Below are positions 34,540 through 43,508 of a stretch of 64,000 bases of DNA, piece after piece; the first letter of the stretch is position 1; each line of letters begins with the position of its first letter. Source of the stretch: an uncultured Alphaproteobacteria bacterium (GTDB taxonomy: Bacteria > Pseudomonadota > Alphaproteobacteria > UBA6615); contig CALSNJ010000002.1 in the NCBI GenBank assembly GCA_943787745.1, positions 1,298,668 to 1,362,667 on the forward strand, written 5' to 3'. The translations under genes and the position numbers were made by a program. Below the pieces are notes generated by a model. The model worked only from the letters and a program-made list of their open reading frames with translations, did no database searches and was not told the origin of the DNA.

Positions 34540-35655
34540 ATGAAATACGGAATGTTCAGCATGCCGCTCCGCCCGCCCGGGGGAGACGTAAACGGTAACT
34601 ATCATCGTGATATCCAGACCTATATTCACGCTGACAAGCTCGGCTATTCAGAAGGCTGGATGGGGGAGCATTACACCATCCCGTGGGAGCCGATCCCGGC
34701 AACGGATTTGTTCGCCGCCACGGTGTTTGCTCAGACCGAGAATATTCGCGTCGGCACCGGCGTCACCCTTCTGCCCATGCACGACCCACGGCTCGTGGCG
34801 CTGCGGATCGCCTATCTCGATCACCTGTCAAAAGGTCGACTGAACTTCGGAATCGGCGCCGGTGGCGCCCCGACGGATTTCCAGTTCTTCGACATCGACT
34901 ATCAGGAAGGCGAGCATCGCGAGCGTATGCGCGAATCGATTGATGCGATTCAGCGCCTGTGGACCGAGGACGACCCCTTCGAACACAACGGAAAATTCTG
35001 GCAGTTCAAAGTGCCCGAACCGATGCCCCATATTCCGCTGTATCACCACATCCGACCCTATCAGGATCCGCATCCGCCTATCGCGGTGGCCGGGCTACAC
35101 AAATATTCGGAATCTCTGGAAACAGCTGGCCGCGAAGGCTGGATACCGATGAGTGTGAACTACCTGCCCGCGGCCAACCTCAACACCCACTGGGACGCCG
35201 TCCTGAAAGGCGCCAAGGACAGCGGTCGGACGCCACACCGCAAGGACTGGCGTGTTGCCCGCGAAATCTTCGTTGGCAAGACCGATGCTGAAGCTCGCGA
35301 ACATGCGCTCAGTGGCGGCATGGCCAAAGCCTATAACGACTACATGTACAACGTGCTCAAGTCGCTTGGCGTCGTCGATCTCTACAAGGAGAACGAGGAC
35401 ATCAAGGACGAGGATCTGACCGCGGAATATATCTGCGACAATATCTGGATCGTCGGCAGCCCCGATACGGTCACCGAAAAGCTGCGTAAGCTTTACGATG
35501 ACACCGGTGGCTTCGGAACGGTGCTGCAGGTGCAGTATGTCTATGAGCCGTTTGATAAATGGCTGTCGAACATGGATTTGTTCGCCAAGGAGGTCATGCC
35601 GAACCTGGCTGACCTTGTTCCGGCAGATGAAGCGTCGGCTACCGCCGCGCAGTAA
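34540..35655 (+). CDS. Luciferase-like flavin monooxygenase
   Basis: 371 residues from the ATG at 34540 (MKYGMFSMPLRPPG) with TGGGAGA upstream; the longer frame from 34435 crosses the inverted repeat and is rejected. LLM TIM-barrel fold: GEHYTIPWEPIPATDLFAA (about 47-65), IRVGTGVTLLPMHDP (about 73-87), GRLNFGIGAGGAPTDF (about 102-117). Such enzymes use reduced FMN or F420 and O2. A free-standing flavin reductase gene at 47889 could supply FMNH2, though it is 5 kb beyond the operon. First gene of the eight-gene operon. Confidence 0.88.
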   Translation: MKYGMFSMPLRPPGGDVNGNYHRDIQTYIHADKLGYSEGWMGEHYTIPWEPIPATDLFAATVFAQTENIRVGTGVTLLPMHDPRLVALRIAYLDHLSKGRLNFGIGAGGAPTDFQFFDIDYQEGEHRERMRESIDAIQRLWTEDDPFEHNGKFWQFKVPEPMPHIPLYHHIRPYQDPHPPIAVAGLHKYSESLETAGREGWIPMSVNYLPAANLNTHWDAVLKGAKDSGRTPHRKDWRVAREIFVGKTDAEAREHALSGGMAKAYNDYMYNVLKSLGVVDLYKENEDIKDEDLTAEYICDNIWIVGSPDTVTEKLRKLYDDTGGFGTVLQVQYVYEPFDKWLSNMDLFAKEVMPNLADLVPADEASATAAQ

Positions 35656-35729
35656 CCTCAGAAATAGAGACAATCCGGGCCACAGCACACATGTTGTGGC
35701 CCGGCCTCTCAAAACGATGGAGAACCGCC

Positions 35730-36761
35730 ATGTCCGTCGCCTCTGACTCCGGTTTGCAGATTTCCAGCTACGTCACGGATTGCCTCGCAAATGAGCGCAT
35801 CCCCATCATCGATGTCGGGGACTACCTTTCCGGCGATGTTGATGCGCGGGAACAATTTGCCACCGACCTGCGTGCCATCCAGGAGGGTCTCGGCTTCTAT
35901 TGCATCGTGAATCACGGGATCGACCAGGCGCTCATCGATTCGAGTTTCGACCAGATTGCAGAACTCTTTGCACTTCCCGAAGAAACCAAGATGGCCCATC
36001 GGGTCGACTTCCATCATCAGGGGTTCATCCCCAACAAGTCATTGATCCTGCGATGGTCAAAGATCGCCAAAAACGAGAAGAAGGATCTCAACGAAGCATG
36101 GGCCTTCATGCGTGAACGCGAAGCTGACGACCCAAAGGTTGTCGCCAATATGCGCCACCGTGGCTTGAATCAATGGCCCGAGGAGCTTCCCGAATTTCGC
36201 AAAGTGCTGCTGAAATATCAGGAGACAATGGCCGATCTCGCCACACGCATGCTGCCCGCCTATGCGCGCGCGCTTGACCTCCCCGCCACCTATCTCGATG
36301 AAAAATTCTCACATCCCGAATACTACAATCGGTGCGCCTGGTACCCGCCAGTGGACGCAGAGGAAGGTCAATATTCTCTCTCACCGCACTCCGACCACAG
36401 CTCGATGACTTACCTTCCGTTGATGGACGTACCAGGTTTACAGGTGATGTCCCCGACGAAGAAGTGGATCGAACTTGAACCGGTCCGCGGCGCCATCGTT
36501 GTGAACACCGGTGAATTCTTCAATCGCTGGACCAATGGTCGTTTCATCGCGACACCACATCGCGTGGTGCCCCCGAAGAAAGACCGTTACGCACTTACTT
36601 TCTTCTACAATTGCAATGATGAAACCATCGCCGACCCATTCCCGACTTGCATTGCGCCGGGTGAAACGCCGAAATACGAACCCATGTCCTTCCACGACTT
36701 CTTCGTGACCTATATGGACGGCAATTACATCTACCGCACAGCGGAAATGGACGAGGATTGA
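35730..36761 (+). CDS. 2-Oxoglutarate/Fe(II)-type oxygenase (isopenicillin N synthase superfamily)
   Basis: 343 residues from the ATG at 35730 (ATGGAGAA just before it). DIOX_N-like start IPIIDVGDYLSGD, then the jelly-roll core with the iron triad: HSDHSSMTYL (His and Asp, about 217-221) and ATPHRVV (His, about 277). The 2-oxoglutarate-binding RxS motif reads DRYAL, with Arg kept and Ser changed to Ala. It would hydroxylate, desaturate or cyclise a small acid. It is 74 bp after the flavin monooxygenase in the same operon. Substrate unknown. Confidence 0.87.
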   Translation: MSVASDSGLQISSYVTDCLANERIPIIDVGDYLSGDVDAREQFATDLRAIQEGLGFYCIVNHGIDQALIDSSFDQIAELFALPEETKMAHRVDFHHQGFIPNKSLILRWSKIAKNEKKDLNEAWAFMREREADDPKVVANMRHRGLNQWPEELPEFRKVLLKYQETMADLATRMLPAYARALDLPATYLDEKFSHPEYYNRCAWYPPVDAEEGQYSLSPHSDHSSMTYLPLMDVPGLQVMSPTKKWIELEPVRGAIVVNTGEFFNRWTNGRFIATPHRVVPPKKDRYALTFFYNCNDETIADPFPTCIAPGETPKYEPMSFHDFFVTYMDGNYIYRTAEMDED

Positions 36762-36815
36762 TCCCCAAATTGCGGGACCGTCGATCTCCAGTACGTAACC
36801 GGACGGAATAGTGCC

Positions 36816-37592
36816 ATGAGCGCCGATCAGATTCATACCGAGACGCGAGACCGCGTCCTCTACGTCACCATCAACAGGGTGGAGAAGCACAACGCGTTGA
36901 GCCTTGCCATCATCGCCAGGCTCGGAAGGGTCTTTAAGGATGCTGCAGCGGACCAAAGCCTGATCGCCGCCGTCCTGCGCGGTGCCGGGGAAAAAACCTT
37001 TGCTGCAGGTGGTGACCTGCGTGAGCTGGCAAACCTGCGGACCGAACAGGAAGCCCGGCAGATGGCACTCGATGCCAAAGACACCTTCAACGCGATTCGT
37101 GATTTCCCGGTACCGGTCATTGCCGCCATGAACGGCAATGCTTTTGGGGGCGGTGGCGAACTTGCTGTTTCCTGCGACTTCCGCGTTGCCACATCCCGTG
37201 CCCGGATCGGGTTCGTGCAGGGCCGCCTGGCACTGGCCACTGCATGGGGTGGCGGCCCCGACCTGCTGGACCTTGTCGGACGGTCGCGCGGCCTGCGTCT
37301 GCTCACCACCTGTGAAATGTTGGAGGCCCACCAGGCCCTGGAGATCGGTCTCTATGACGCCGTTGGCGCAGAGGGAGAAGACTTCAACGACACGGTCGAA
37401 AATTTTCTCGAACCCATGCGCAAACAAGCCCCACAGTCGATGCGCGCGTTCAAGGCCGTTACAAACGCGCATCGCCGCGGCGAGACCCGTGCGGCAATGC
37501 ATGAGATCGAAACCGATATGTTCGTGAAAACCTGGATTCATGACGATCACTGGGAGGCTGCCGAAAAAGTTCTCCCTTCAAAGAAGGGCTAA
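36816..37592 (+). CDS. Enoyl-CoA hydratase/isomerase family protein
   Basis: 258 residues, crotonase fold. N-terminal strand-turn LYVTINRVEKHNALS, oxyanion-hole segment EKTFAAGGDLREL (about 60-72) and the second oxyanion Gly with nearby Glu in GNAFGGGGELAVSCDFR (about 107-123). It hydrates or isomerises an enoyl-CoA. It is 4 bp before the mutase large subunit, so the two are coupled. Confidence 0.9.
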   Translation: MSADQIHTETRDRVLYVTINRVEKHNALSLAIIARLGRVFKDAAADQSLIAAVLRGAGEKTFAAGGDLRELANLRTEQEARQMALDAKDTFNAIRDFPVPVIAAMNGNAFGGGGELAVSCDFRVATSRARIGFVQGRLALATAWGGGPDLLDLVGRSRGLRLLTTCEMLEAHQALEIGLYDAVGAEGEDFNDTVENFLEPMRKQAPQSMRAFKAVTNAHRRGETRAAMHEIETDMFVKTWIHDDHWEAAEKVLPSKKG

Positions 37593-37596
37593 GCGG

Positions 37597-39240
37597 ATGA
37601 GCGACGCATCTTCGGCCCCCAAAAGCGAGAAACAAGGCGCCTATATGGAGCCACCGACCCGTCCTTCAACGACGACCCCGTCGGGGATCGAGGTTCCGCC
37701 TGTCGTGACAGCAGATATGGTCCGAGAGCCCGATCAGGGGATGCCGGGCGAATTTCCCTTCACACGCGGGATATTCCCCGATGGATTTCGAGGCCGGCTC
37801 TGGACCATCCGCCAGTATTCCGGGTTTGGCACAGCTGAAGAATCCAACGAGCGCTATCGGTTCCTTCTTGATCAAGGCCAAACAGGTCTGTCTGTTGCGC
37901 TCGATCTGCCGACCCAGTGCGGCTACGACCCGGTTGACCCGATCGCCAAACACGAAGTCGGCAAAGTGGGCGTGTCCCTGTCCAATTTGGCAGAGGCCGA
38001 AATCCTGTTCGATGGCATCGACGTCTCGGGCATCTCGACCTCTTTCACAATCAACGGCACAGCCTCGATCATCTACGCCATGTATTGCGCCGTCGCCGAC
38101 AAGCAGGGTGTGCCACGTGAAAAACTGACCGGCACAATCCAGAACGACATCCTGAAAGAATATGTCGCGCGCGGAACCTGGATCTTCCCGGTTAAGCCGT
38201 CCATGCGCCTGATCGCAGACACCATCCTGTTTTCCAACGAGCAGACCCCACGCTTCAACGCCATCAGCATCGCCGGGGCCCATGTCCGGGATGCCGGCTC
38301 CACGGCGGTCGAAGAGATGGGCTACACCCTGGCGAACGGCCTGGCCTATATCGACGAGTTGATCCGACGTGGTGGTGATGTTGAAAAATTCGCCCGGCGC
38401 CTGAGCTTCTTTTTCTATGTCCACATGGATTTCTTCGAAGAGGTCTGCAAGTTCCGTGCGGGCCGCCGCCTGTGGGCAAAATTGCTTACCGAACGCTACG
38501 GCGTGAAGGACCCCAAGGCCCTGATGTTCCGCTTTGGTGTGGTCTGTGGCGGATCTTCGCTCGTCGGCGCCCAGCCCTACAACAACGTCGTCCGGGTCGG
38601 CATCGAGAACATGGCGGCCGTGATGGGGGGTGCCCAGTCGATCTTCACGGCGGCCTTCGATGAGGCCTACCAGATCCCAACCGAACATTCTGCGGAAATC
38701 GCGGTTCGCACCCAACAGATCGTGGCGCATGAATCCGGTATCGCGCGCACCGTCGATCCTCTGGGCGGCAGTTATTATGTCGAGTGGCTGACCGACCAGA
38801 TGGAAGATGAGATCACAAAGGTGATCGACGAGATCGAGGTCTATGGTGGCGTCACCAAGGCGGTGGAAGACGGCTGGCTGCAAATGAAGATTGCGCAACG
38901 CGCCGCTGAACGAAAACGGAAGGTCGATAGCGGTGAAACCGTGATCGTCGGGCAGAACTACTTCCGACGGGAAGATCAGAATGAGGGTGTTGCCGAACTC
39001 TTCAAGCTCGACCCTCAGGCTTCGGCCCGGGTGATCGAAAAATTCGAACGCCTGCGTGACTCCCGCAATGACGCTGAAGTTGCCAAATCTCTTGCCGCGC
39101 TTGAGAAAGCCGCAGCTGACGACAAACAAAACCTGATGCCCTATCTGGTGGATTGTTGCCATGCCTACGCCACTGTGGGCGAGATGGTCGCGACCCTGAA
39201 AACCCAATGGGGTGAGTTCGAAGAACCCGTCCGGTTATAA
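37597..39240 (+). CDS. B12-dependent acyl-CoA mutase, large (substrate-binding) subunit, methylmalonyl-CoA mutase family
   Basis: 547 residues from the ATG at 37597; the longer frame runs back into the enoyl-CoA hydratase gene. The protein is a TIM-barrel substrate domain without a B12 domain, as in split mutases; the next gene supplies B12 binding. By eye, Tyr74 (IRQYSGF) and Arg192 (EYVARGTW) have the 118-residue spacing of P. shermanii Tyr89 and Arg207, and His229 matches His244, pointing to a substrate with a free carboxylate such as methylmalonyl- or succinyl-CoA. The residue matching Tyr243 is Ala228, and the THRGYDSD motif is TQCGYDPV, so it is divergent. The exact reaction is unknown. 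Confidence 0.9.
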   Translation: MSDASSAPKSEKQGAYMEPPTRPSTTTPSGIEVPPVVTADMVREPDQGMPGEFPFTRGIFPDGFRGRLWTIRQYSGFGTAEESNERYRFLLDQGQTGLSVALDLPTQCGYDPVDPIAKHEVGKVGVSLSNLAEAEILFDGIDVSGISTSFTINGTASIIYAMYCAVADKQGVPREKLTGTIQNDILKEYVARGTWIFPVKPSMRLIADTILFSNEQTPRFNAISIAGAHVRDAGSTAVEEMGYTLANGLAYIDELIRRGGDVEKFARRLSFFFYVHMDFFEEVCKFRAGRRLWAKLLTERYGVKDPKALMFRFGVVCGGSSLVGAQPYNNVVRVGIENMAAVMGGAQSIFTAAFDEAYQIPTEHSAEIAVRTQQIVAHESGIARTVDPLGGSYYVEWLTDQMEDEITKVIDEIEVYGGVTKAVEDGWLQMKIAQRAAERKRKVDSGETVIVGQNYFRREDQNEGVAELFKLDPQASARVIEKFERLRDSRNDAEVAKSLAALEKAAADDKQNLMPYLVDCCHAYATVGEMVATLKTQWGEFEEPVRL

Positions 39241-39249
39241 GGTGACGTT

Positions 39250-39648
39250 ATGAGTTTGAATGGAAAACGTATCCTGATCGCCAAACCCGGCCTCGATGGT
39301 CACGACGTGGGCGCCAAAATCATTGCGCTCGCCCTGCGCGATGCCGGTGCCGACGTGATCTACACGGGCCTGCGGCGCAGCCCGGATTATATTGCCCGGG
39401 TCGCTGTGGACGAGGATGTCGACGCCGTTGGCCTTTCCATTTTGTCGGGCAGCCACAAGGAACTCGTCGCGGAAACCGTGCGTTGCCTGGAAGAGCTGGA
39501 TGCCAGCGACATTCATCTGTTCGTCGGTGGCACGATCCCGCGCGAAGACCAGGACGAGCTGCGTGAGGCCGGCGCACGCGCCATCTTCACAGCTGAAATG
39601 CCACTCGACGATGTGGTTGCCGCCATTGATGCGGATCTCGCTTCATGA
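39250..39648 (+). CDS. B12-binding small subunit of the acyl-CoA mutase
   Basis: 132 residues, a free cobalamin-binding Rossmann domain. The base-off motif DGHDVGAKI (residues about 15-23) provides the His ligand; SILSGSH and FVGGTIPRED are the remaining cobalamin-contact loops. It binds adenosylcobalamin and docks on the large subunit encoded 9 bp upstream. It overlaps the CoA transferase gene by ATGA. Confidence 0.95.
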   Translation: MSLNGKRILIAKPGLDGHDVGAKIIALALRDAGADVIYTGLRRSPDYIARVAVDEDVDAVGLSILSGSHKELVAETVRCLEELDASDIHLFVGGTIPREDQDELREAGARAIFTAEMPLDDVVAAIDADLAS

Positions 39649-40787
39649 GCGACGGTCCGCTTTCCGGCATTCGGATTATCGAGGTCTGTCACGTCCTTGC
39701 CGGCCCCTTCAGCGGTATGATTCTCGGTGACCTTGGGGCAGACGTGATCAAGGTCGAACCACCGGGCGGCGATATGGCCCGCAACATCACCAAGCAATTC
39801 ACCGGGCCCTACAATGACTATTTTGCCAGCCTGAACCGCAACAAGCGGTCCGTCATACTGGACTTGAATACGGATGCCGGGAAAGCACAGCTTGGCGAGC
39901 TTGCCCGCGATTCCCACGGCCTGATCAGCAATCTGCGACCCGCCGCAATCCGACGCTTCGGCCTCACTTATCAGGATATGAAGCCCTACAATGAGAAACT
40001 TGTTTGCGTGGCGCTGACAGGCTTTGGCCTGGACGGGCCCTACTCCGAAAAGCCGGCCTATGATTACATCGTTCAGGCGCTGACCGGTGTGATGTCCCTG
40101 ACCGGTGACCCGGGTGGCACGCCGACAAAAGCCGGATATTCCGCGGTCGACAATTCCACCGGCATGATGGGCACCATCGGCCTGCTTGCAAAGATCATCG
40201 AAGGCAAAGGAGGTCAGGTGGATGTTTCACTCTTCGACACCATGCTCGCCCAGCTCAACTATCTGGCGTCGGGCTACCTGAACCACGGCATTGCCCCCCA
40301 GCGCATGGCCAACAGCGCGCACCCCTATATGGTCCCCGCGCAGGTCTTTGAGTCATCCGACGGCTTTGTCATGCTGTTTGTCTCCACTGACAAGTTCTGG
40401 CAGCGCTTCTGCAAAGTGGTGGATTGGCCCGAACACGCAGATAACCCGCTCTTCGCAACCATGGAGGCGCGCGCACAAAACCGGGAGGTCGTCATCGCCG
40501 CGGTTGCCGCCCTCATGAAGACACGCAGCACCACAGATTGGGTCAGCCTTTTGGGAGATGAAGGAATCGTAATCTCCGGTGTCGAGACCCTGGAGACAGC
40601 GCTGGAAAGCGATATGGCAGCCTCACGCGATATGATCGCGGTTATCCCCACGCCCGATGGCGCACTTCGTGTTGTTGGGAGCCCGATCAAGCTATCCGGG
40701 CACAAAGCGGATTACCGACTCCCGCCCCTGCTCGGCGAGCATACCGAGGAAATTCTTGGAAAACCGAGGGTTATTGCGGCCAAATGA
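39645..40787 (+). CDS. Class III CoA transferase (CaiB/BaiF family)
   Basis: 380 residues. N-terminal IRIIEVCHVLAGPFSGMILG, then DVIKVEPPGGD, LNRNKRSVILDL and the active-site Asp in SAVDNSTGMMG (about 165-175). It moves CoA from one acid to another through an aspartyl-CoA thioester. It overlaps both neighbours (ATGA each), so it belongs tightly with the mutase and its chaperone; it probably loads or unloads the mutase substrate. The acids are unknown. Confidence 0.92.
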   Translation: MSDGPLSGIRIIEVCHVLAGPFSGMILGDLGADVIKVEPPGGDMARNITKQFTGPYNDYFASLNRNKRSVILDLNTDAGKAQLGELARDSHGLISNLRPAAIRRFGLTYQDMKPYNEKLVCVALTGFGLDGPYSEKPAYDYIVQALTGVMSLTGDPGGTPTKAGYSAVDNSTGMMGTIGLLAKIIEGKGGQVDVSLFDTMLAQLNYLASGYLNHGIAPQRMANSAHPYMVPAQVFESSDGFVMLFVSTDKFWQRFCKVVDWPEHADNPLFATMEARAQNREVVIAAVAALMKTRSTTDWVSLLGDEGIVISGVETLETALESDMAASRDMIAVIPTPDGALRVVGSPIKLSGHKADYRLPPLLGEHTEEILGKPRVIAAK

Positions 40788-41683
40788 ACGAGGTTTCCCG
40801 CAATCCAAGGCGCGCGCTCAGCCGTGCCCTATCCCGCATCGCAAATGCCGATGTGTCGGAAACTCTGGCCCAGCAGAACGCCAGCACACCCGCCACACTT
40901 TCCCGGATCGGGATCACCGGCGCACCGGGCGCCGGCAAGAGCACGCTGATTGCCCGTCTGGCCCATCTGCGCAAGGGCGTTGACCGGAAGATCGCTGTGT
41001 TGGCCATCGATCCGACGAGCCCGGTCTCGCAAGGCTCCATTCTGGGGGATCGTATTCGAATGGATTCGATCGCCGACGATCCCGATATTTTCATTCGGTC
41101 CATCCCAAGCCGGCGCGCCCATGACGGCTTGACCGACAATACCGCTGATCTTTTGAACGCGATGGAAGGGCATGGTTTCGACGAGGTCATTCTCGAAAGT
41201 GTCGGCGTCGGCCAGGCTGAATATACAATCCGCACTCTCGTCGACACGGTGGTACTTGTCCTGCTGCCCGAATCCGGTGATGCCATTCAGGCCATGAAGG
41301 CCGGAATTCTGGAGATGGCGGACATCTACGTCGTCAACAAGGCCGACCTGCCCGGGGCTGAACTGTTGGAATCCCATATCCAACAGGTCGCCGAACGCCA
41401 AAGCCGCAATGGCTGGACCCCGCCCGTTATCTGCACAACCCGCAGCGATCCCGCCGGGTTCGCTTTGCTTGATAAGGCGATCCGCGATCATGCGCACTGG
41501 CGCGCCACCCACACGGACGAAACTGCCGTTCGACGTGCGCGTGCGCGGTATCAGGCGCATGGTCTGATCGCCCGCCGTATTGATGAAATCCTCGAAGATG
41601 ACGATGGCGGATTGCTGGACCTCGATCCCCGTGGCTTGTTTGATGCGCTGCACGCCAAACTCAAACCAGACATGGAAGACTGA
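40784..41683 (+). CDS. meaB: MeaB/ArgK-type G-protein chaperone of B12 mutases
   Basis: 299 residues. GTPase motifs: P-loop GAPGAGKSTL (about 46-55), AIDPTSPVSQGSILGDR (about 83-99), the G3 region ILESVGVGQAE and NKAD for guanine (about 185). C-terminal helical dimerisation arm. MeaB protects and reloads the adenosylcobalamin of methylmalonyl-CoA-type mutases, consistent with overlap in the same operon as the split mutase. Confidence 0.95.
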   Translation: MNEVSRNPRRALSRALSRIANADVSETLAQQNASTPATLSRIGITGAPGAGKSTLIARLAHLRKGVDRKIAVLAIDPTSPVSQGSILGDRIRMDSIADDPDIFIRSIPSRRAHDGLTDNTADLLNAMEGHGFDEVILESVGVGQAEYTIRTLVDTVVLVLLPESGDAIQAMKAGILEMADIYVVNKADLPGAELLESHIQQVAERQSRNGWTPPVICTTRSDPAGFALLDKAIRDHAHWRATHTDETAVRRARARYQAHGLIARRIDEILEDDDGGLLDLDPRGLFDALHAKLKPDMED

Positions 41684-41686
41684 ATC

Positions 41687-42601
41687 ATGTTTGCTGCCCC
41701 TCCGGTGATCGAGACCAAAATCCTTGTCGATATCAATGCTGCATTCGGCATTACAGATCGCCAATCCGAATGGGCCAAGCTCCTCTTTGGGCGTCCCAAC
41801 ACGCCGAGTTTCCTGGAAGGTCCGTCCTTTGACCGTGACGGCAATCTTTGGCTTGTGGATGTGGCCTGGGGTCGGCTGTTTCGGGTATCCCCGTCAGGTG
41901 CCCTCGATGTCGCGTGCCAGTATGACGGCGAGCCCAACGGGCTGGCCTTCCACCGCGACGGTTACGGCGTCATTGCTGACCATTATCACGGTCTGATGCG
42001 GCTGGACCCGGCAAGCAGAGCCGTAGAGCCGCTTCTTCTGCGCAACACAAATGAGCGTTTTCGCGGCACCAACGACCTGACATATGCGTCGAACGGCGAC
42101 CTCTATTTCACCGATCAGGGCACATCGGACCTGATCGACCGATCGGGCCGCGTGTTCTGCCTGCGGGCCAATGGTACCCTCGATCTCATCTGCGACCATC
42201 TCCCCAGTCCAAATGGGCTGGTCCTCAATCCCGATGAGAATGTGCTGTTTGTCGGCCTCACGCGGGACAATGCGGTCTGGCGAATGCGGCTCAATGACAA
42301 TGGCCGCGCCGATCAGGTGGGACGCCTGATACGCCTGTCGGGTGGCACCGGCCCCGACGGGATGGCCGCAGATGCAGACGGAAACATCCTCGTCTGCCAT
42401 GTCGGGTTTGGTGCGATCTGGGTTTTCAGTCCGACCGGCGAACCGCTCTATCGCGTGAATTCCTGCAAAGGGCTTGCGATCACCAATTGCGCCTTTGGCG
42501 GACCCGACAATCGCACCCTCTACATCACGGAATCATCAAGCGGCTGCGTCCTGACAGCAGAACTTCCAACACCGGGGCGGGTGCTCTACGCCCACATGTA
42601 A
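41687..42601 (+). CDS. SMP-30/gluconolactonase-like beta-propeller hydrolase
   Basis: 304 residues, six-bladed propeller. Metal-site residues are in FLEGPSFDRDGNLWLVDV (Glu, about 43-60), EPNGLAF, RGTNDLTYASNGDLYFTDQG (Asn/Asp, about 125-144) and GPDGMAADADGNILVCHVG. It hydrolyses lactones in sugar-acid and related pathways. It is the last gene of the operon, 3 bp after meaB, so a lactone probably arises in the pathway. It converges on the dehydrogenase gene. Confidence 0.88.
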   Translation: MFAAPPVIETKILVDINAAFGITDRQSEWAKLLFGRPNTPSFLEGPSFDRDGNLWLVDVAWGRLFRVSPSGALDVACQYDGEPNGLAFHRDGYGVIADHYHGLMRLDPASRAVEPLLLRNTNERFRGTNDLTYASNGDLYFTDQGTSDLIDRSGRVFCLRANGTLDLICDHLPSPNGLVLNPDENVLFVGLTRDNAVWRMRLNDNGRADQVGRLIRLSGGTGPDGMAADADGNILVCHVGFGAIWVFSPTGEPLYRVNSCKGLAITNCAFGGPDNRTLYITESSSGCVLTAELPTPGRVLYAHM

Positions 42602-42610
42602 GCTTCGGAG

Positions 42611-43495
42611 CTACTCTGCCGCGGCTTTGGTCTCCGCTTCCAGAATCTCATAGACCACCGCGCACTCGTCTTCGAGGCGACCGGCCTTCTCAATCTTCTT
42701 GTAGTAGTCATTGCACAGTCGGAGGATCGGTGCGGACAGACCAAGTTCATCAGCCTGTTCCTCAACAATATCGAGATCTTTCCAGAGCAGTTTGCTCGGG
42801 CCTGCGCAGGGCTGCCAGGCACGATCCTTGATAATGCCGGAGCGAATATTGAAAACGGTCGACCCGGCCGCACTGGGTCCGACGATATCGATCATCAATT
42901 GTGGGTCGAGCCCCATTGAGGCCCCGAACAGCATGCCTTCTGCCAACGCGACAGTATTGGCACCGACCATGAAGTTGATCATGAGCTTCAGTTTGATGCC
43001 GGTCCCATAGTCGCCAACATAAAATGTCTTTGGACAGATCTTCTCGAGAACCGGTTTCACCGCGTTGCAGCGCGCCTCATCCCCGCTCATCATGATGACG
43101 CCGTTGCCGGCACGGATGATCGGCTGGGTACCACTGACCGGACAATCAAGAATAGACGCCGGCGTTGCATCAACCAGCGCCTTGATCTCTTCTTTCACGG
43201 CCACCCCGAAGGTGTTCATCTCGACGATGGTCAGGCCGTCATGGGCGCCCGCCAGAAGACCGTCCGGGCCTTCCATTGCTGTCTTGGCAGATTCCACATT
43301 GGGAAGTGCCGAAATCACAATATCCGAGACTTCTGCGAGCTCACGGGCCGTTTCGACGAGTTTTCCGCCAACATCAGGGAAATCTTCCGTACTCGGCCGG
43401 CGCACCGCAATGCACTCATAACCTTCGGGCATCAGTTTTTCTGCAGCCACACGTCCGATCAGTCCAAGACCAAGAATTCCGACCTTCTCCGCCAT
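42611..43495 (-). CDS. Beta-hydroxyacid dehydrogenase (3-hydroxyisobutyrate dehydrogenase family)
   Basis: 294 residues. NAD(P) motif ILGLGLIGRVAAEKL at residues 6-20, substrate-site DCPVSGTQPIIRAGN (about 117-131), and the catalytic Lys in GIKLKLMINFMVGAN (about 165-179). Members oxidise or reduce 3-hydroxy acids such as 3-hydroxyisobutyrate, tartronate semialdehyde or sulfolactaldehyde. It is the last gene of the IclR-decarboxylase operon; it may reduce the aldehyde made by the ThDP enzyme. Start ATG at 43495, after GGAGGAA. Confidence 0.9.
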   Translation of the reverse strand: MAEKVGILGLGLIGRVAAEKLMPEGYECIAVRRPSTEDFPDVGGKLVETARELAEVSDIVISALPNVESAKTAMEGPDGLLAGAHDGLTIVEMNTFGVAVKEEIKALVDATPASILDCPVSGTQPIIRAGNGVIMMSGDEARCNAVKPVLEKICPKTFYVGDYGTGIKLKLMINFMVGANTVALAEGMLFGASMGLDPQLMIDIVGPSAAGSTVFNIRSGIIKDRAWQPCAGPSKLLWKDLDIVEEQADELGLSAPILRLCNDYYKKIEKAGRLEDECAVVYEILEAETKAAAE

Positions 43496-43508
43496 GTTTT
43501 CCTCCGGT

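Noticed and set aside
37666-39207. 513-residue minus-strand open frame opposite the mutase large subunit
   Set aside because: Shadow frame with no recognisable motif; the plus-strand mutase is unambiguous.
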